DNA of 64,000 nucleotides from Veronia nyctiphanis (GTDB lineage Bacteria; Pseudomonadota; Gammaproteobacteria; Enterobacterales; Vibrionaceae): NCBI RefSeq assembly GCF_004116385.1, contig NZ_PEIB01000003.1, positions 124,001 to 188,000 of the forward strand, read 5' to 3'. Shown piece by piece: positions 20,762 to 31,427 of this stretch (position 1 is its first letter; each line of letters starts with the position of its first letter). The notes under the pieces were generated by a model. It saw only the letters and a program-made list of their open reading frames with translations, ran no database searches and was not told where the DNA came from. The position numbers and the translations under genes were made by a program.

Positions 20762-22453
20762 TTAGAAAGAAGTTCGCTTATAATCGCGGTAGCGTGGCTC
20801 CCAGAAGATAGCCTCTATACGTTCTCTCAATGCTTCATCAGACAGTTGATTTGCGATACCTTGCTCAATCGCCTTCTTGGCAACTGCAAAGGCAATCTGT
20901 TTCGATACATCCTGAATTTTTTCAAGTGGTGGAAGAAGCGGACCTCGGCCATCTTGCGCTAAAGGTGAACAGTCCGCTAGAGCACGGCTGGATTGCATCA
21001 GCATTTCCGTTGTTACACGTTTTGCATCGACGGCAAGAACACCTAAGCCGATCCCCGGGAAGATGTAACTGTTATTACACTGTGCAATCGGGAAGGTCTT
21101 ACCCTGTTCCAGTACAACTGGCTCAAAAGGGCTACCTGTAGCAACAAGCGCTTGTCCATCTGTCCATCGAAGAATATCAGCAGGCGTTGCTTCAACACGG
21201 CTTGTTGGATTCGAGAGTGGGAAGACAATTGGCTTACTGCAGTTCTCGTGCATAGCTTTGATGACTTCTTCACTAAACAACCCAGGCGCACCAGACACAC
21301 CGATGAGCACTGTTGGCTTCGCGTTCTTCACGACATCAAGCAGGGAAACGTTCTGAGCGTCCTGCTCCCATTCAGCGAGAACACCAGATTTTTGGACGAG
21401 CCTTTGTTGGAAATCGAGCAGGTTAGGCATGTTGTCTGCGAGCAGACCCCAACGATCGACCATAAAGACGCGCTCGCGCGCTTCCGAGTCTGAAATGCCC
21501 TCTGAGACCATCTGAGCAATAATCGCTTCTGCGATACCACAACCTGCTGAGCCGGCGCCAAGGAAGGTGATACGTTGGTCTGACAGCTTGGTACCAGCCG
21601 CTTTACACGCAGCCAGAAGGGAGCCGACGGTTACTGCTGCAGTGCCCTGAATGTCATCGTTAAAACAACACACTTTATCTTTGTAACGCTCCAGAAGCGG
21701 CATTGCATTCTTTTGTGCAAAATCTTCAAATTGGATCAAAGCGTCTGGCCATCTGCGCTGAACAGCTTGAATAAAGTTCTCAATAAAGTCATCGTACTCT
21801 TGGCCTGAAATACGGGTATGTCTCCAACCCATGTACATAGGATCGGATAAACGTTGCGGGTTATTTGTACCGACATCAAGCACGATAGGAAGCGTGTATG
21901 CCGGGCTAATACCGCCACATGCGGTATACAGTGCCAACTTACCGATTGGAATACCCATGCCGCCGATGCCTTGGTCGCCCAAACCCAGAATTCTCTCACC
22001 GTCGGTGACAACGATAACTTTCACATTGTGGCGCGGCGTATTGTTGAGCATGTCATCAATGCGGAAACGGTTGGGGTAGGAGATAAACAACCCGCGACCA
22101 CGACGATAGATATTCGAGAAGTTTTCACATGCTGCGCCTACAGTCGGTGTGTAGATGATAGGCATCATCTCAGTAACATGTTTGTTGACCAGTTTGTAAA
22201 ATAAAGTTTCGTTAGTGTCTTGAATATTTCTCAGGTAGATATGTTTGTCCATATCTGAGTCAAACTGCTTATACTGCTGATAAGCACGTTCAGCCTGTTC
22301 ATCAATGGTTTCAATTGCTTCTGGTAGCAAGCCTTCAAGGTTAAAGTACATGCGCTCTTCGAGTGTAAACGCACTGCCTTTATTAAGTAGAGGGGTTTCC
22401 AGTAGTGCTGGACCAGCATACGGAATATAGAGTGGACGTTTTTGATTATTCAT
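20762..22453 (-). CDS. maeA: NAD-dependent malic enzyme
   Basis: 563 residues from ATG 22453; a TTG 30 bases upstream would extend it, but E. coli MaeA begins at the matching position (x-K-x-[11 protein letters not shown]). Oxidative decarboxylation of malate to pyruvate with NAD. Motifs: I-Y-T-P-T-V-G catalytic Tyr region, [23 protein letters not shown] metal site, F-N-D-D-I-Q-G-T-A and the Rossmann [10 protein letters not shown]. Cytoplasmic; feeds pyruvate from the TCA cycle during growth on C4 acids. It diverges from the helicase gene across about 300 bases. Confidence 0.93.
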   Translation of the reverse strand: MNNQKRPLYIPYAGPALLETPLLNKGSAFTLEERMYFNLEGLLPEAIETIDEQAERAYQQYKQFDSDMDKHIYLRNIQDTNETLFYKLVNKHVTEMMPIIYTPTVGAACENFSNIYRRGRGLFISYPNRFRIDDMLNNTPRHNVKVIVVTDGERILGLGDQGIGGMGIPIGKLALYTACGGISPAYTLPIVLDVGTNNPQRLSDPMYMGWRHTRISGQEYDDFIENFIQAVQRRWPDALIQFEDFAQKNAMPLLERYKDKVCCFNDDIQGTAAVTVGSLLAACKAAGTKLSDQRITFLGAGSAGCGIAEAIIAQMVSEGISDSEARERVFMVDRWGLLADNMPNLLDFQQRLVQKSGVLAEWEQDAQNVSLLDVVKNAKPTVLIGVSGAPGLFSEEVIKAMHENCSKPIVFPLSNPTSRVEATPADILRWTDGQALVATGSPFEPVVLEQGKTFPIAQCNNSYIFPGIGLGVLAVDAKRVTTEMLMQSSRALADCSPLAQDGRGPLLPPLEKIQDVSKQIAFAVAKKAIEQGIANQLSDEALRERIEAIFWEPRYRDYKRTSF

Positions 22454-22751
22454 GGGGATGTGTGTTGTTTCTCTATTAGCCAAGAGGTGATCAAATTACT
22501 GTCACCGAGTTTTATATTCAAAAGGGTGACGAGTCTAGTCTTGTAAAAAACCTTAATAAAACTCTATTTGATAAATAATTCAAAAATGTGAACTTTAGTA
22601 GTCAAACGGCAGATCTATATCCGGAAAGTCTATTGCTGGAGGAGATCGTAGCGTAAAGTTCTGTTCAAACAGGTTTAGTGCGATGAATAATATCAGTTTG
22701 CTTACAAATATGTGAGTGACTTTTGCACATTTTCTAACGTCAAAAGCGAAA

Positions 22752-25090
22752 ATGAATAACTTTCCAATTGAAAAGATTAGAGAACAATTTCTCAAGGCTC
22801 TTCCGAACACCAACCTTGTGATTGAGGCTGAAACGGGAACCGGTAAATCAACACATCTACCGTATGGGCAAGTGCTCAAGGACGCGTCCTTGTTGTAGAG
22901 CCAAGGCGTATTGCTTGTAACTCGTTGGCCAGCTTTATTGCCGACAATCTGTCTACAGAAATCGGCGAGAGAGTAGGCTACGCCATTAAGTTTGATCAAG
23001 CATTCAACGAAGAGACAAACATCGTATTTGTTACTCCCGGTGTTGCACTGCGTTGGTTCAGTGAAAACAAGCTAGCTGAGTTCGATATTCTAATGTTGGA
23101 TGAGTTTCACGAGAGGCGGACAGAGTCTGATCTTTTAGCTGGCTTGTTGCTAAAGAACGGAAGTCATCGACTTATCATCACATCTGCAACTCTTGATAGT
23201 CCGGTATTAAGTGCGTATTTCGACGCTGAATCGATTAAGGCCGAGGGGAGTAGTTACGGCGTCACTACTTCTTACATGTCGAGAGAGAGCAGTAACTCTC
23301 CATCAACACGTGATTTAGAACAGAGGGTAAAACTCGCTGTTGAAGTCGCGCTCTTGAAGGGTGGCGATGTTCTTGTATTTTTACCGGGTCGAAAAGAAAT
23401 TTCAGCCTGCAAAGGGCAACTAAAACACTGTAGTGCTGATGTGATAGAGCTGCATGCTGGCGTCAGCGATGATGAGCGGGAGCGGGCGCTCAAGATTGGT
23501 GAGAGTCAAAAAGTGGTCCTCGCAACAAATGTCGCCGAGACATCTCTCACTATTCCCAATATCGTTACTGTCATCGATTCTGGTTTGGAGCGCAGAACGC
23601 ATCAACGCAATGGTAGAACAGTGCTTGCTTTGCATGCAATCTCAAAAGCCAGTGCCAGACAACGTGCAGGTCGAGCCGGTCGGGTAAGAGAAGGGTTTTG
23701 TGTGCGGCTTTATGGGGAATTTGCACCGCTGGAGTCTTTCACGCCACCTGAGCTGGAAAGAGAAGAACTGACCGATACCCTTTTAGCTGCTGCATGTTGC
23801 GGCCACAGATTACAAGATTTACCTTTGCTTAGCCGTTTACCGGAGAAAAGTGTTAATAAAGGTGTTGAGCAGCTTTTGGCGATGAGAGCCATTGATAGCG
23901 AAGGTAATGCTACCGAGCATGGCAAGACATTGTACCCATTACCCATAGACTCATTATTCGCACACTTAATTTCCGGTATGACGACCAAAAGCCACCGAGA
24001 AGCCATGGTTGACCTCGCCTCGGTCATTCAAACACCACAAAAACTCTGGCAGCTTTCCCGTGGTGAAGAGGTAATCGATAGCTATCAGGTATGGAATAAA
24101 TACTCTTGTGACGCTGTCACTCATATATCAGCGCTGCGAGGGGAAGAGGGAGATATGGTCGACGTCTTTTCCGATGTAAGAGATGAAGCGCGCAAGCTAT
24201 CGTCCTCGATCAGAGAAGCGCTCGAACTTCCGCATTGGCAGGCTCCGACACGAATCCAAAGAGAGTCTTGGTTAAAAGAGGTTATGAAACTCGCGCCCGA
24301 GCTGGTTTATGTGAGGCGTGAAAAGAGACCGCAGGCCTTTGGGAATGGTTTTGGCGAGGTGCTACTCGGACGCGATAGCTTTTTCCCTGATGAGCCTCAA
24401 GCTGCAGTCGTTTTCGACCAGTTTCACCTCGCGGGTAAACGGGGGGCGAAACAGACGTCCTCTTATGCGACGTGTATGGCACCGATCCCTTTGCAGTGGA
24501 TTGTTGAGCTGTCGTTATGTGAAACTACCTCCGTAGGCACAAAAAATGTTGATGGCACAATGATGGAAGTGATCGAACATCGCTATGGTGGACGAGTTAT
24601 TCATAAGGATTACTGCACACCCTTTGGTGTCAGTCTCATCAAAGCACTCGCGCAGGCCATTCTTGATAACCATCACTTCGATATTGGAACAGAGCTGGTT
24701 GAACAATTAGCATACTGGAATCTGTATCAACAACTTGAAGTTGATCCTGTAGATCAATCCCCAATCGAGGCTCCGATACACTGGCTCACTCGACGGCTTG
24801 AAGAGTTAGGGGTCGAAACAGAGGATGATCTGGCGCTGATTGATGGCGCGGATCTCTGTTTCGATGGTATACCTTCATGGGAGTATGATGGCTTTCGAGA
24901 AAAATACCCCTTGACGGTTTCTTTGTCAGATCTGCATTTATCTGTGGAGTATTTTAAAGCGAAACGTTTGGTGGTGATTCATCACCAAAGCGGTAAGCGC
25001 AAAGCCGATCCTAAACGCTGGGAGTTACCGCGCTGGAACGGCTGGAAAGTTCAATACCGAAAAGCCAGTAGGCTGATTGATATAAAGTAA
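22752..25090 (+). pseudogene. DEAH-type ATP-dependent helicase (HrpA/HrpB-like), frameshifted
   Basis: The restored length is 779 residues. Walker A is E-T-G-T-G-K-S-T near residue 33. The frame then breaks: V-L-K-D runs out of frame, and Q-G-R-V-L-V-V-E-P-R-R-I-A continues one frame on if a base is restored at the C at 22877. Later motifs are intact: D-E-F-H-E-R (motif II, with Phe where HrpB has Val), S-A-T near 145, the helicase C domain with T-N-V-A-E-T-S-L-T-I-P, and Q-R-A-G-R-A-G-R. A HrpA/HrpB-type helical domain follows, and the C-terminus differs from HrpB as I recall it. Probably an RNA helicase, substrate unknown. ATG 22752 was preferred to GTG 22716. Confidence 0.75.
24108..24120. 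other. matS-type site (GTGACGCTGTCAC)
   Basis: Exact match to the MatP recognition consensus GTGACRNYGTCAC, inside the helicase gene. MatP, encoded at 63455, binds such sites and organises the Ter macrodomain. Confidence 0.75.
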
Positions 25091-25118
25091 AAAAACCAGC
25101 CGAAAGGCTGGTTTTTTA
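25090..25118. terminator. Bidirectional terminator between the helicase and yajQ
   Basis: AAAAAACCAGCC-GAAA-GGCTGGTTTTTT, beginning at the helicase stop codon. GNRA-type tetraloop; perfect stem. Confidence 0.92.
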
Positions 25119-25151
25119 GTTACCGATATTAGGGTGAGGACATTTGGTTAA

Positions 25152-25634
25152 TTAGTCACGGAAGTTTTCAAACTGGAAGGGCTGCCCCAAGTCAGTTTCG
25201 CGCATAAGTTGCATAACAGATTGTAAATCATCACGTTTTTTACCCGTCACGCGAACTTGCTCGCCCTGAATTTGGCTTTGAACTTTGATTTTTGATTCCT
25301 TTATCGCTTTAACTACTTTTTTGGCAACATCGGTTTCGATACCGTTTTTGAAGTGGACATCCTGTGAGCAGGTTTTACCGGAGAATGCTGGCGATTTTGT
25401 TTCCATTGCACGCGCATCAACACCACGCTTGGTGAGGTTGCCACGTAAAATGTCGAGTAATTGGTTAAGTTGAAATTCAGCTTCCGCTGACACTTTCACG
25501 ACTTCTTTATTCAGCTCAAAGCTGGCTTCCACTCCACGAAAATCAAAGCGGGTTGAGAGCTCACGGTTCGAGTTATCTACCGCGTTCTTCAGTTCAACCA
25601 GATCGATTTCAGAGATAATGTCAAAAGAAGGCAT
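25152..25634 (-). CDS. yajQ: YajQ-family nucleotide-binding protein
   Basis: 160 residues, the usual length. Begins [11 protein letters not shown], with [12 protein letters not shown] near residue 23 and [12 protein letters not shown] near 125, all strongly conserved in YajQ. The family folds as two RNP-like domains, binds nucleotides or RNA, and in Xanthomonas a member senses cyclic di-GMP; its role in Vibrionaceae is not settled. It starts 48 bases after the aroH-like gene on the same strand and may be co-transcribed with it. Confidence 0.93.
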   Translation of the reverse strand: MPSFDIISEIDLVELKNAVDNSNRELSTRFDFRGVEASFELNKEVVKVSAEAEFQLNQLLDILRGNLTKRGVDARAMETKSPAFSGKTCSQDVHFKNGIETDVAKKVVKAIKESKIKVQSQIQGEQVRVTGKKRDDLQSVMQLMRETDLGQPFQFENFRD

Positions 25635-25682
25635 AGTGATTTCCTGATCAAAATTAATTTAGTAAGGAGCCTAACATAAGAG

Positions 25683-26753
25683 TTAGGCGGTCTTCGAATT
25701 ATTACGCTGGCGAACGGCGTTTGCCAACGTATCAAGCATATTGCAGGTATCTTGCCAGCCAAGGCATGGGTCAGTCACTGATTTTCCGTAAACCAAATCA
25801 TTGGAATCACCCTGCGACAGGGCCTGATTGCCCTCTTCGATAAAGCTTTCGGCCATGATGCCTGCAATGTGTGTGTCGCCAGCAATGATCTGTTCGGCGA
25901 TATCAGCAGCAACATTAAGCTGAAGCTTATGTTGTTTCTGGCAGTTGGCATGACTGAAATCGATCACGACTCTTGGTGTCAGACCTACGCCATCAAGCTG
26001 GGCTGCGACAGCGTCGACATCCTGCTTATGGTAGTTGGGTTGCTTACCGCCTCGTAAAATAACATGGCCATAAGGATTACCAGAGGTACGGTATATGGTC
26101 ATGACTCCCTGTTTATCTGGCGAACAAAACAAGTGTGAGGCCTGACTTGCGCGAATAGCATCAACTGCAATCTTTACGTTACCATCGGTCCCGTTTTTGA
26201 AGCCGACAGGGCAAGACAGCGCTGATGCCATTTCACGGTGAATCTGTGACTCAGTCGTGCGGGCACCAATTGCGCCCCAAGTGATTAAGTCAGCAATGTA
26301 CTGACCTGCAATCATATCAAGAAATTCTGTGGCTGTTGGTAAACCCAACTTGTTAATTTCCAACAGCAGTTTTCGCGCTTTGTGGAGGCCTTCTTTAAGG
26401 TCACAAGAGCCGTCCATATGGGGGTCGTTGATAAGACCTTTCCAGCCGACAACCGTTCTTGGTTTTTCAAAGTAAGTTCGCATAACAATGTGCAGCGCAT
26501 CATTGTATTGTGTGGCGATTTCTTTGAGTTTCTTTGCGTAATCAATGGCTGCGTCGGGGTCATGAATAGAGCATGGCCCCACGACGACCAGCAGTCGGTC
26601 ATCCTGACCTGAGAGAATATCTTCCGTACGTTGTCTGCCTTGTGCAATCAGTTCGGCGACGTCGTCCGTCAGTGTATGAACCGCTTCCAGCTCAGCAGGA
26701 GTAGGTAGCGTGCCGACTGCTTCGGTTCTTAATTCATCTGTTTTAATGGGCAT
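25683..26753 (-). CDS. aroH: Class I DAHP synthase, most like the Trp-sensitive type
   Basis: 356 residues. First step of the shikimate pathway: PEP plus erythrose-4-phosphate to DAHP. Conserved: G-P-C-S-I-H-D near residue 59, M-R-T-Y-F-E-K-P-R-T near 91, G-A-R-T-T-E-S-Q near 165, F-K-N-G-T-D-G near 185 and D-F-S-H-A-N near 270. The variants T-A-T-E-F-L-D-M, T-S-G-N-P-Y-G-H and N-C-Q-K-Q-H match E. coli AroH rather than AroG or AroF, so tryptophan feedback is the best guess; allosteric specificity cannot be proved by reading. I saw no convincing TrpR or TyrR operator upstream. Confidence 0.75.
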   Translation of the reverse strand: MPIKTDELRTEAVGTLPTPAELEAVHTLTDDVAELIAQGRQRTEDILSGQDDRLLVVVGPCSIHDPDAAIDYAKKLKEIATQYNDALHIVMRTYFEKPRTVVGWKGLINDPHMDGSCDLKEGLHKARKLLLEINKLGLPTATEFLDMIAGQYIADLITWGAIGARTTESQIHREMASALSCPVGFKNGTDGNVKIAVDAIRASQASHLFCSPDKQGVMTIYRTSGNPYGHVILRGGKQPNYHKQDVDAVAAQLDGVGLTPRVVIDFSHANCQKQHKLQLNVAADIAEQIIAGDTHIAGIMAESFIEEGNQALSQGDSNDLVYGKSVTDPCLGWQDTCNMLDTLANAVRQRNNSKTA

Positions 26754-26978
26754 GAACTATGCCTTCCTTACATCGTCTCTGCTGTGAAGTCAGTAAGATA
26801 GCAAAAAAAGCAGATGAATAAAGCAATCACGCGCAGTTAGTGAGAGTTCTTGACTGCCATCGCTCAAGAAAGCAGCGAACAATGGCTAAAAGCAGGGACC
26901 TTGCGGATGAATTAACAATCAAAAAGATAACAAAAAGCGGTTCGAGTGCTCTTTGTGTCAGTAGAAATGGGCAGGAAG

Positions 26979-27002
26979 GGGAAACAGCGATATGTGTTTC
27001 CC
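26979..27002 (-). terminator. Hairpin downstream of selO
   Basis: GGGAAACA / TGTTTCCC, an 8-bp perfect stem with an 8-base loop, 18 bases beyond the selO stop. On the minus strand it is followed by CCTTCC, so the U-run is poor. Confidence 0.5.
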
Positions 27003-27019
27003 AACTTCAAAATGTTACA

Positions 27020-28488
27020 TCAAGAAGAACATGTCAATACCATGCCTTTACCTTCTTCACCCGGTGGCAAAGACAACGATTCATGAACTGGATGCTCTTC
27101 AAAAGGAGATGCAAGAACCTCCATGAGTGCTTCCACTTTTTCCATGTTTCCAGCCTCGGCATCCTCTATCGCTTGCTGAGCCAGATAGGTACGAAGTGTA
27201 TATTTTGGGTTATGCATCAGCATTGTCTGGCGTCGGACCTGATGCTCATCTTCAGAGTAGTCAGCGACACGTTGCTGATAGTCAGAAAGCCACTCAGACA
27301 CTCTTTCAGGGTTATCGCCCAAACGTGTCAACGAACACGCGCTGACAAATTCGTCAGCCTCCAACAGGGAAAGTTGACGGAGGAAGTAGTTGTAATCGAT
27401 ATGTTGATTTTCCATGGTCTCGAAAAGGCCGTCAAACAGGGCTGAATCAGACTCTTGAATGGTATCTAGGCCCAGTCGCGCCTGCATCAATCGACTGTAT
27501 TCGCGCACCATTGCGGTGGAAAACTCAGAAAGAGCCTCGTTAATCTCATCGGCTTCTATCAACGGAGACAGTGCGTACCCAAGCGCAGAGAGGTTCCAAA
27601 GAGCTATGTCAGGTTGTTTGTTGAATGCATAGCGACCCGTATGGTCTGAATGGTTACAAATGAAGCCCGACTGATAATCATCGAGGAAAGCATACGGTCC
27701 ATAATCAAAGGTCAGGCCAAGGATTGACATGTTGTCGGTATTCATCACACCGTGACAGAACCCATACGCTTGCCATTTTGCAATTGTCATCGCGGTGCGC
27801 TTCACCACTTGGTGGAAAAAAGCAAGATAGGGTCGTTCAGTATCGCCCAGATCAGGGAAGTGACGCTGGATCAGATGGTCAGCGAGCTTCGCCAAGTCAT
27901 CGTGTTGTTTTGTATAAAAGAGGTACTCGAAATGACCAAAACGCACATGGCTTGGTGCAACACGCAACAGTGTAGCCGCCGTTTCTTGTTTTTCACGCCA
28001 TACAGGGGTGTTACTGCCTGCGATCGCAAGGGCGTCTGTTGTAGCGATGCCAAGCCTTTCATGGCCACGCTACACAAAAACTCCCTGATTGATGACCTTA
28101 ATACGGCGCGACCATCGGCCTGGCGAGAGTAGGGGGTTTGCCCTGAACCTTTCAAGTGAAAATCTTGCCAGCTTCCCTCGTTATCTTGAATTTCACCGAG
28201 AAGCACACCCCTTCCATCGCCAAGGAAAGGATTATAAGTACCGAATTGATGGCCCGTGTATTTCATTGCAAAAGGCTTAACACCGGGTAAGCCGCATTCA
28301 GCAGCCATGATTTGACGAAACTCGTCTCTGTTGAGTTGTTCTGGGCTAAAGCCAAGCTGCTGAGCGAGACGAGTATTCACAGTGAGTACCGTCGCGTCTT
28401 CGAGAGGCTCAGGGGTGACATGTGAACCAAATACGTTGCCCAATGAGGCGAATGCTTGTGATACAGAGTGATTATCAAACATTGTCAT
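27020..28488 (-). pseudogene. selO: SelO/YdiU protein AMPylase, frameshifted
   Basis: The restored length is 489 residues (E. coli 478). SelO is a pseudokinase-fold enzyme that transfers AMP to Ser, Thr or Tyr of proteins, linked to oxidative stress. N-terminal part: P-F-A-M-K-Y-T-G-H-Q-F-G, G-D-G-R-G-V-L-L-G-E, L-K-G-S-G-Q-T-P-Y-S-R and S-I-R-E-F-L-C-S. The frame breaks at 28050-28051, where K-G-L-G-I-A-T-T would be read if G-G-C had a third G (GGG read as GG). The rest continues as R-V-A-P-S-H-V-R-F-G-H-F, G-V-M-N-T-D-N-M-S-I-L-G and F-D-Y-G-P-Y, and ends L-T-C-S-S, the usual Cys-Ser-Ser end. All catalytic motifs survive, so an error in the read is likely. Confidence 0.9.
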
Positions 28489-28656
28489 TATGGTTGTTCC
28501 TTAACATTTTTGTAAGAGTAACCAGCAACCCGGCGGCTAGCAAGGGACTAAAAGTAGGGGTATTACTGCCGATGGGCTGAAATTACAGCGGCATCAGCCA
28601 AATTTCAGCCGCAGAGGCGTGTCATATGCCGTATACTGCGCGGTAATTATGTATAA

Positions 28657-29508
28657 ATGAGCGAAACATCAATGATTAAAATTGGCCAGCGAAATACTTT
28701 GCCCGTGGTAAAGGAAGTTGATTTTGGCGTGTTTTTGGACGGCGGCGATGAATATGGAAACATATTATTGCCAAAACGTTATGTTCCAAAAGGCACCCAG
28801 CTTGACGACGAACTGGATGTCTTTATCTATTTTGATTCGGAAGATGATGTTATTGCAACGACCGAAGAGCCACTCGCTCAGGTGGGACAGTTTGCGTTAC
28901 TGCGCTGTGTGAATACCAACAGAGTGGGCGCATTTCTTAACTGGGGCTTGCCAAAAGATTTGCTGGTTCCCTTTAGTGAGCAACGCATCAAAATGCAAGA
29001 AGGTCGTGAGTATCTTGTGTTTCTCTATCTCGATAACGCCTCCGGCCGAATTGTTGGTTCGACAAAGTTTAATAAATTCCTGGATAAGATGCCGGCAAGT
29101 TATAAGCAAGGCGAACAGGTTGACCTTGTTGTTGCGGAAAGCACAGACCTTGGTTTTAAGTGCGCTGTAAATGGTCAGCACTGGGGCTTGCTATACCGGG
29201 CTGAGACGTTTGGCAAACTTTTCATTGGTAAAAAACTAAAGGGCTTTATCAGAAATCTCAGGGATGACGGCAAGATTGATTTGTCACTGCAAAAGGCAGG
29301 TAAAGGTAAGGTCGATGACTTGTCAGATAAAATTCTGACGGCGCTTGATAAAAAAGGTGGTTTTCTTCCTGTTACGGATAAAAGTAGCCCTGACCAAATA
29401 TTCTCTCTATTTAGAACGAGCAAGGCGACCTTCAAACGCACTATTGGTGCACTGTATAAGCAACGCAAAATCAGAATTGAAAACGATGGTATTTACCTCG
29501 TCAAATAG
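28657..29508 (+). CDS. cvfB: S1-domain RNA-binding protein, CvfB/YitL family
   Basis: 283 residues. The family has two or three S1-like OB folds and a C-terminal winged helix. Visible: F-G-V-F-L-D-G near residue 23, L-L-P-K-R-Y-V, then V-G-A-F-L-N-W-G-L-P-K-D-L-L-V-P near 92, the third fold with G-L-L-Y-R-A-E and G-F-I-R-N-L-R-D-D-G-K-I-D-L-S-L near 210, and the winged helix S-K-A-T-F-K-R-T-I-G-A-L-Y-K near 255. CvfB affects virulence gene expression in staphylococci; here only RNA binding can be inferred. Divergent from selO. Confidence 0.85.
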   Translation: MSETSMIKIGQRNTLPVVKEVDFGVFLDGGDEYGNILLPKRYVPKGTQLDDELDVFIYFDSEDDVIATTEEPLAQVGQFALLRCVNTNRVGAFLNWGLPKDLLVPFSEQRIKMQEGREYLVFLYLDNASGRIVGSTKFNKFLDKMPASYKQGEQVDLVVAESTDLGFKCAVNGQHWGLLYRAETFGKLFIGKKLKGFIRNLRDDGKIDLSLQKAGKGKVDDLSDKILTALDKKGGFLPVTDKSSPDQIFSLFRTSKATFKRTIGALYKQRKIRIENDGIYLVK

Positions 29509-29680
29509 GTGTCACCTTCTTTGTGACTGAAAGTGCCGGTGCTGACCACGTTTAAAACGCACAGGTTCATAATGTGAATTAATATTCATATTAGCGTGAT
29601 ATTTATTAGATTTTGTTCACATGTATAACTAGGTGGGTAATGCCGACTGCTCTGCATGTAAAATCAGACAATTCAGGCAA

Positions 29681-29714
29681 AAAAAGAGCCCGGGACGATT
29701 CCTGTTCCGGGCTT
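29681..29714 (-). terminator. Terminator downstream of rsmF
   Basis: On the minus strand an AAGCCCGGAA / (T)CCCGGGCT stem is followed by seven T. It lies about 115 bases past the rsmF stop. The remaining bases between 29509 and 29828 hold nothing recognisable. Confidence 0.75.
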
Positions 29715-29828
29715 AGGGGAATGGCTCCTAAGAGCCTTGCGCTAACTGGTTAAATTGTTTTTCAAACTGATTTAACAATAGACACGTCCCATTTTTCCTG
29801 CCTGTTTCATGAGTGAGAAAAGAACAAA

Positions 29829-31255
29829 TCAATCGGAAAATAAATTCGAATCTTTTACTAAATCACGTGGAAAGTTATTTTTTATTCGACTACCGACCCA
29901 CTTACCGATACCAATTGGGTGTCTTCGGTAGCAGACAATGACCTCTCCAGTACCAGTCGTTCCTTCAGGCCTTATATCCCTTCCTTTATACCACTCCACA
30001 GCTTCATCTTTATTCAGCTCATAAGCGGACGATTGTGTTGCATCCGACAGTGCAATGATGGCTTCATGCTGCCAGCGGAACCCCTTCTTGTGTGTTTCAG
30101 CAAGCTTAAGGCCAATCCTCTCAAAACGAAGTTCACCAATTAAGGTTTCAGCATTGTTAGGAAATAACCAAACTTCTTTATCTCGGATCCATATTGACGT
30201 GTCAGAAGGCAGTAATAATGCGAGCGTTTTATTTAATGCGTCAGCAATTGCCTCACTGTCTTTGGGGGCCGCTTTTTGGAATGGGAATTTGCCCATGCGC
30301 TTTTTGACCATTTTACTGCCAACACTTTTTGTTTTGCACAGGCGGGCAACGAAGAAGCCTTCGCTGTCGAATATTTGAGGGAACACATGAAGGAAACCTT
30401 CATCGGTGCAAGATGCGTCAGCCCCGTGAAACAGAGAATTCAATGAGTCAAACTCTACCGCATCGCCAAATGTGTCTTTCAGGAAATAGCAGACATTTTG
30501 GTTCTCTATTGGGTTCAGTGTGCACGTCGAGTAAACCATGGTGCCGCCGGGTTTGAGGGCATGAAATGCACTGAGGATTAATTCCTTCTGGGTTTCTCCA
30601 ATCTCATTGACGGATTCCAATGTCCAATTAGCCATGGCATCGGCATCCTTTCGGATTGCACCTTCACCAGAACAGGGCGCATCGAGCAAAATGGAATCAA
30701 ACGTTTCTGGCAGCCAACCGCCAAATACACGACCATCAAAATGGGTTAGCGCTGTATTCCGAACCCCACAACGGAGAATGTTAGCATGCAAAACTTTTAC
30801 TCGGCTTGCGGACAATTCATTTGCAACAAGCAAGCCTGATTGTTCATAGCTGCTGCCAATTGCGTTGTTTTAGATCCCGGTGCTGATGCAACATCTAATA
30901 CGTATTCCAGCTGTTCGTTGCCTTCGAGCAGAGCGGTCACGGGCAACATTGAGCTTGCCTCTTGAATGTAAAACAGACCGGCAAGATGCTCAGACGTATT
31001 ACCCAGTGAAACACTTTCGTCCTCTCTTTTAATCCAGAAACCTGTGTCACACCATGGCACGGGCTCTAGCTGCCAGCCTTTTGTCTTGGCATGTACGAGA
31101 AATTCCTCAACGGAGTTTTTGAGCGTATTCACCCGGATACTTTTTCTGAGAGGCCGTTTGCAACTATCGACGAAGTCATCTATCGATAAGTGGGAAGGCA
31201 TGATTTTCTCGATTTCTTGAAGGAATAACTCAGGGAGTTTGATGTTTGCGTGCAC
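29829..31255 (-). pseudogene. rsmF: 16S rRNA m5C1407 methyltransferase RsmF, frameshifted
   Basis: The restored length is 475 residues (E. coli 479). It methylates C1407 of 16S rRNA using S-adenosylmethionine. N-terminal part: [22 protein letters not shown] and the SAM site [12 protein letters not shown]. The frame breaks at 30835-30836 (GGG read as GG); [13 protein letters not shown] follows in the next frame. Then come D-A-P-C-S-G-E-G (release Cys) and Y-S-T-C-T-L-N (catalytic Cys), and a PUA-like C-terminus. The start is GTG 31255 with GAGAGG upstream. Only one base is missing; the domains are otherwise complete. Confidence 0.92.
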
Positions 31256-31376
31256 CGTGTCTGCCTCTCTCGTTTTACAGAGCTGGCAAGTCTAAATGGA
31301 AAAGGACGAAGTATCTACCGCTCACTATACACCGAGTGATAAATAGAGCGTGGGGATGGGATATGTATGACTGTGG

Positions 31377-31407
31377 TAGCTCTCTGGAACGTGAGTCCAG
31401 AGAGCTA
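31377..31407. terminator. 12-bp perfect hairpin after the 809-residue gene
   Basis: TAGCTCTCTGGA (31377-31388) and TCCAGAGAGCTA (31396-31407), loop of 7. It begins 21 bases past the stop of the minus-strand gene at 31428. No T-run on either side, so it may end transcription by another route or protect the mRNA 3' end. Confidence 0.5.
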
Positions 31408-31427
31408 GGAGCTGAAAGAAAAAAAGT

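Noticed and set aside
22595-22999. 134-codon frame on the minus strand
   Set aside because: Overlaps the helicase start antisense; no family or ribosome site.
26840-27445. 201-codon frame on the plus strand
   Set aside because: Lies antisense over the selO 3' end, has no ribosome site or family resemblance, and selO is certain.
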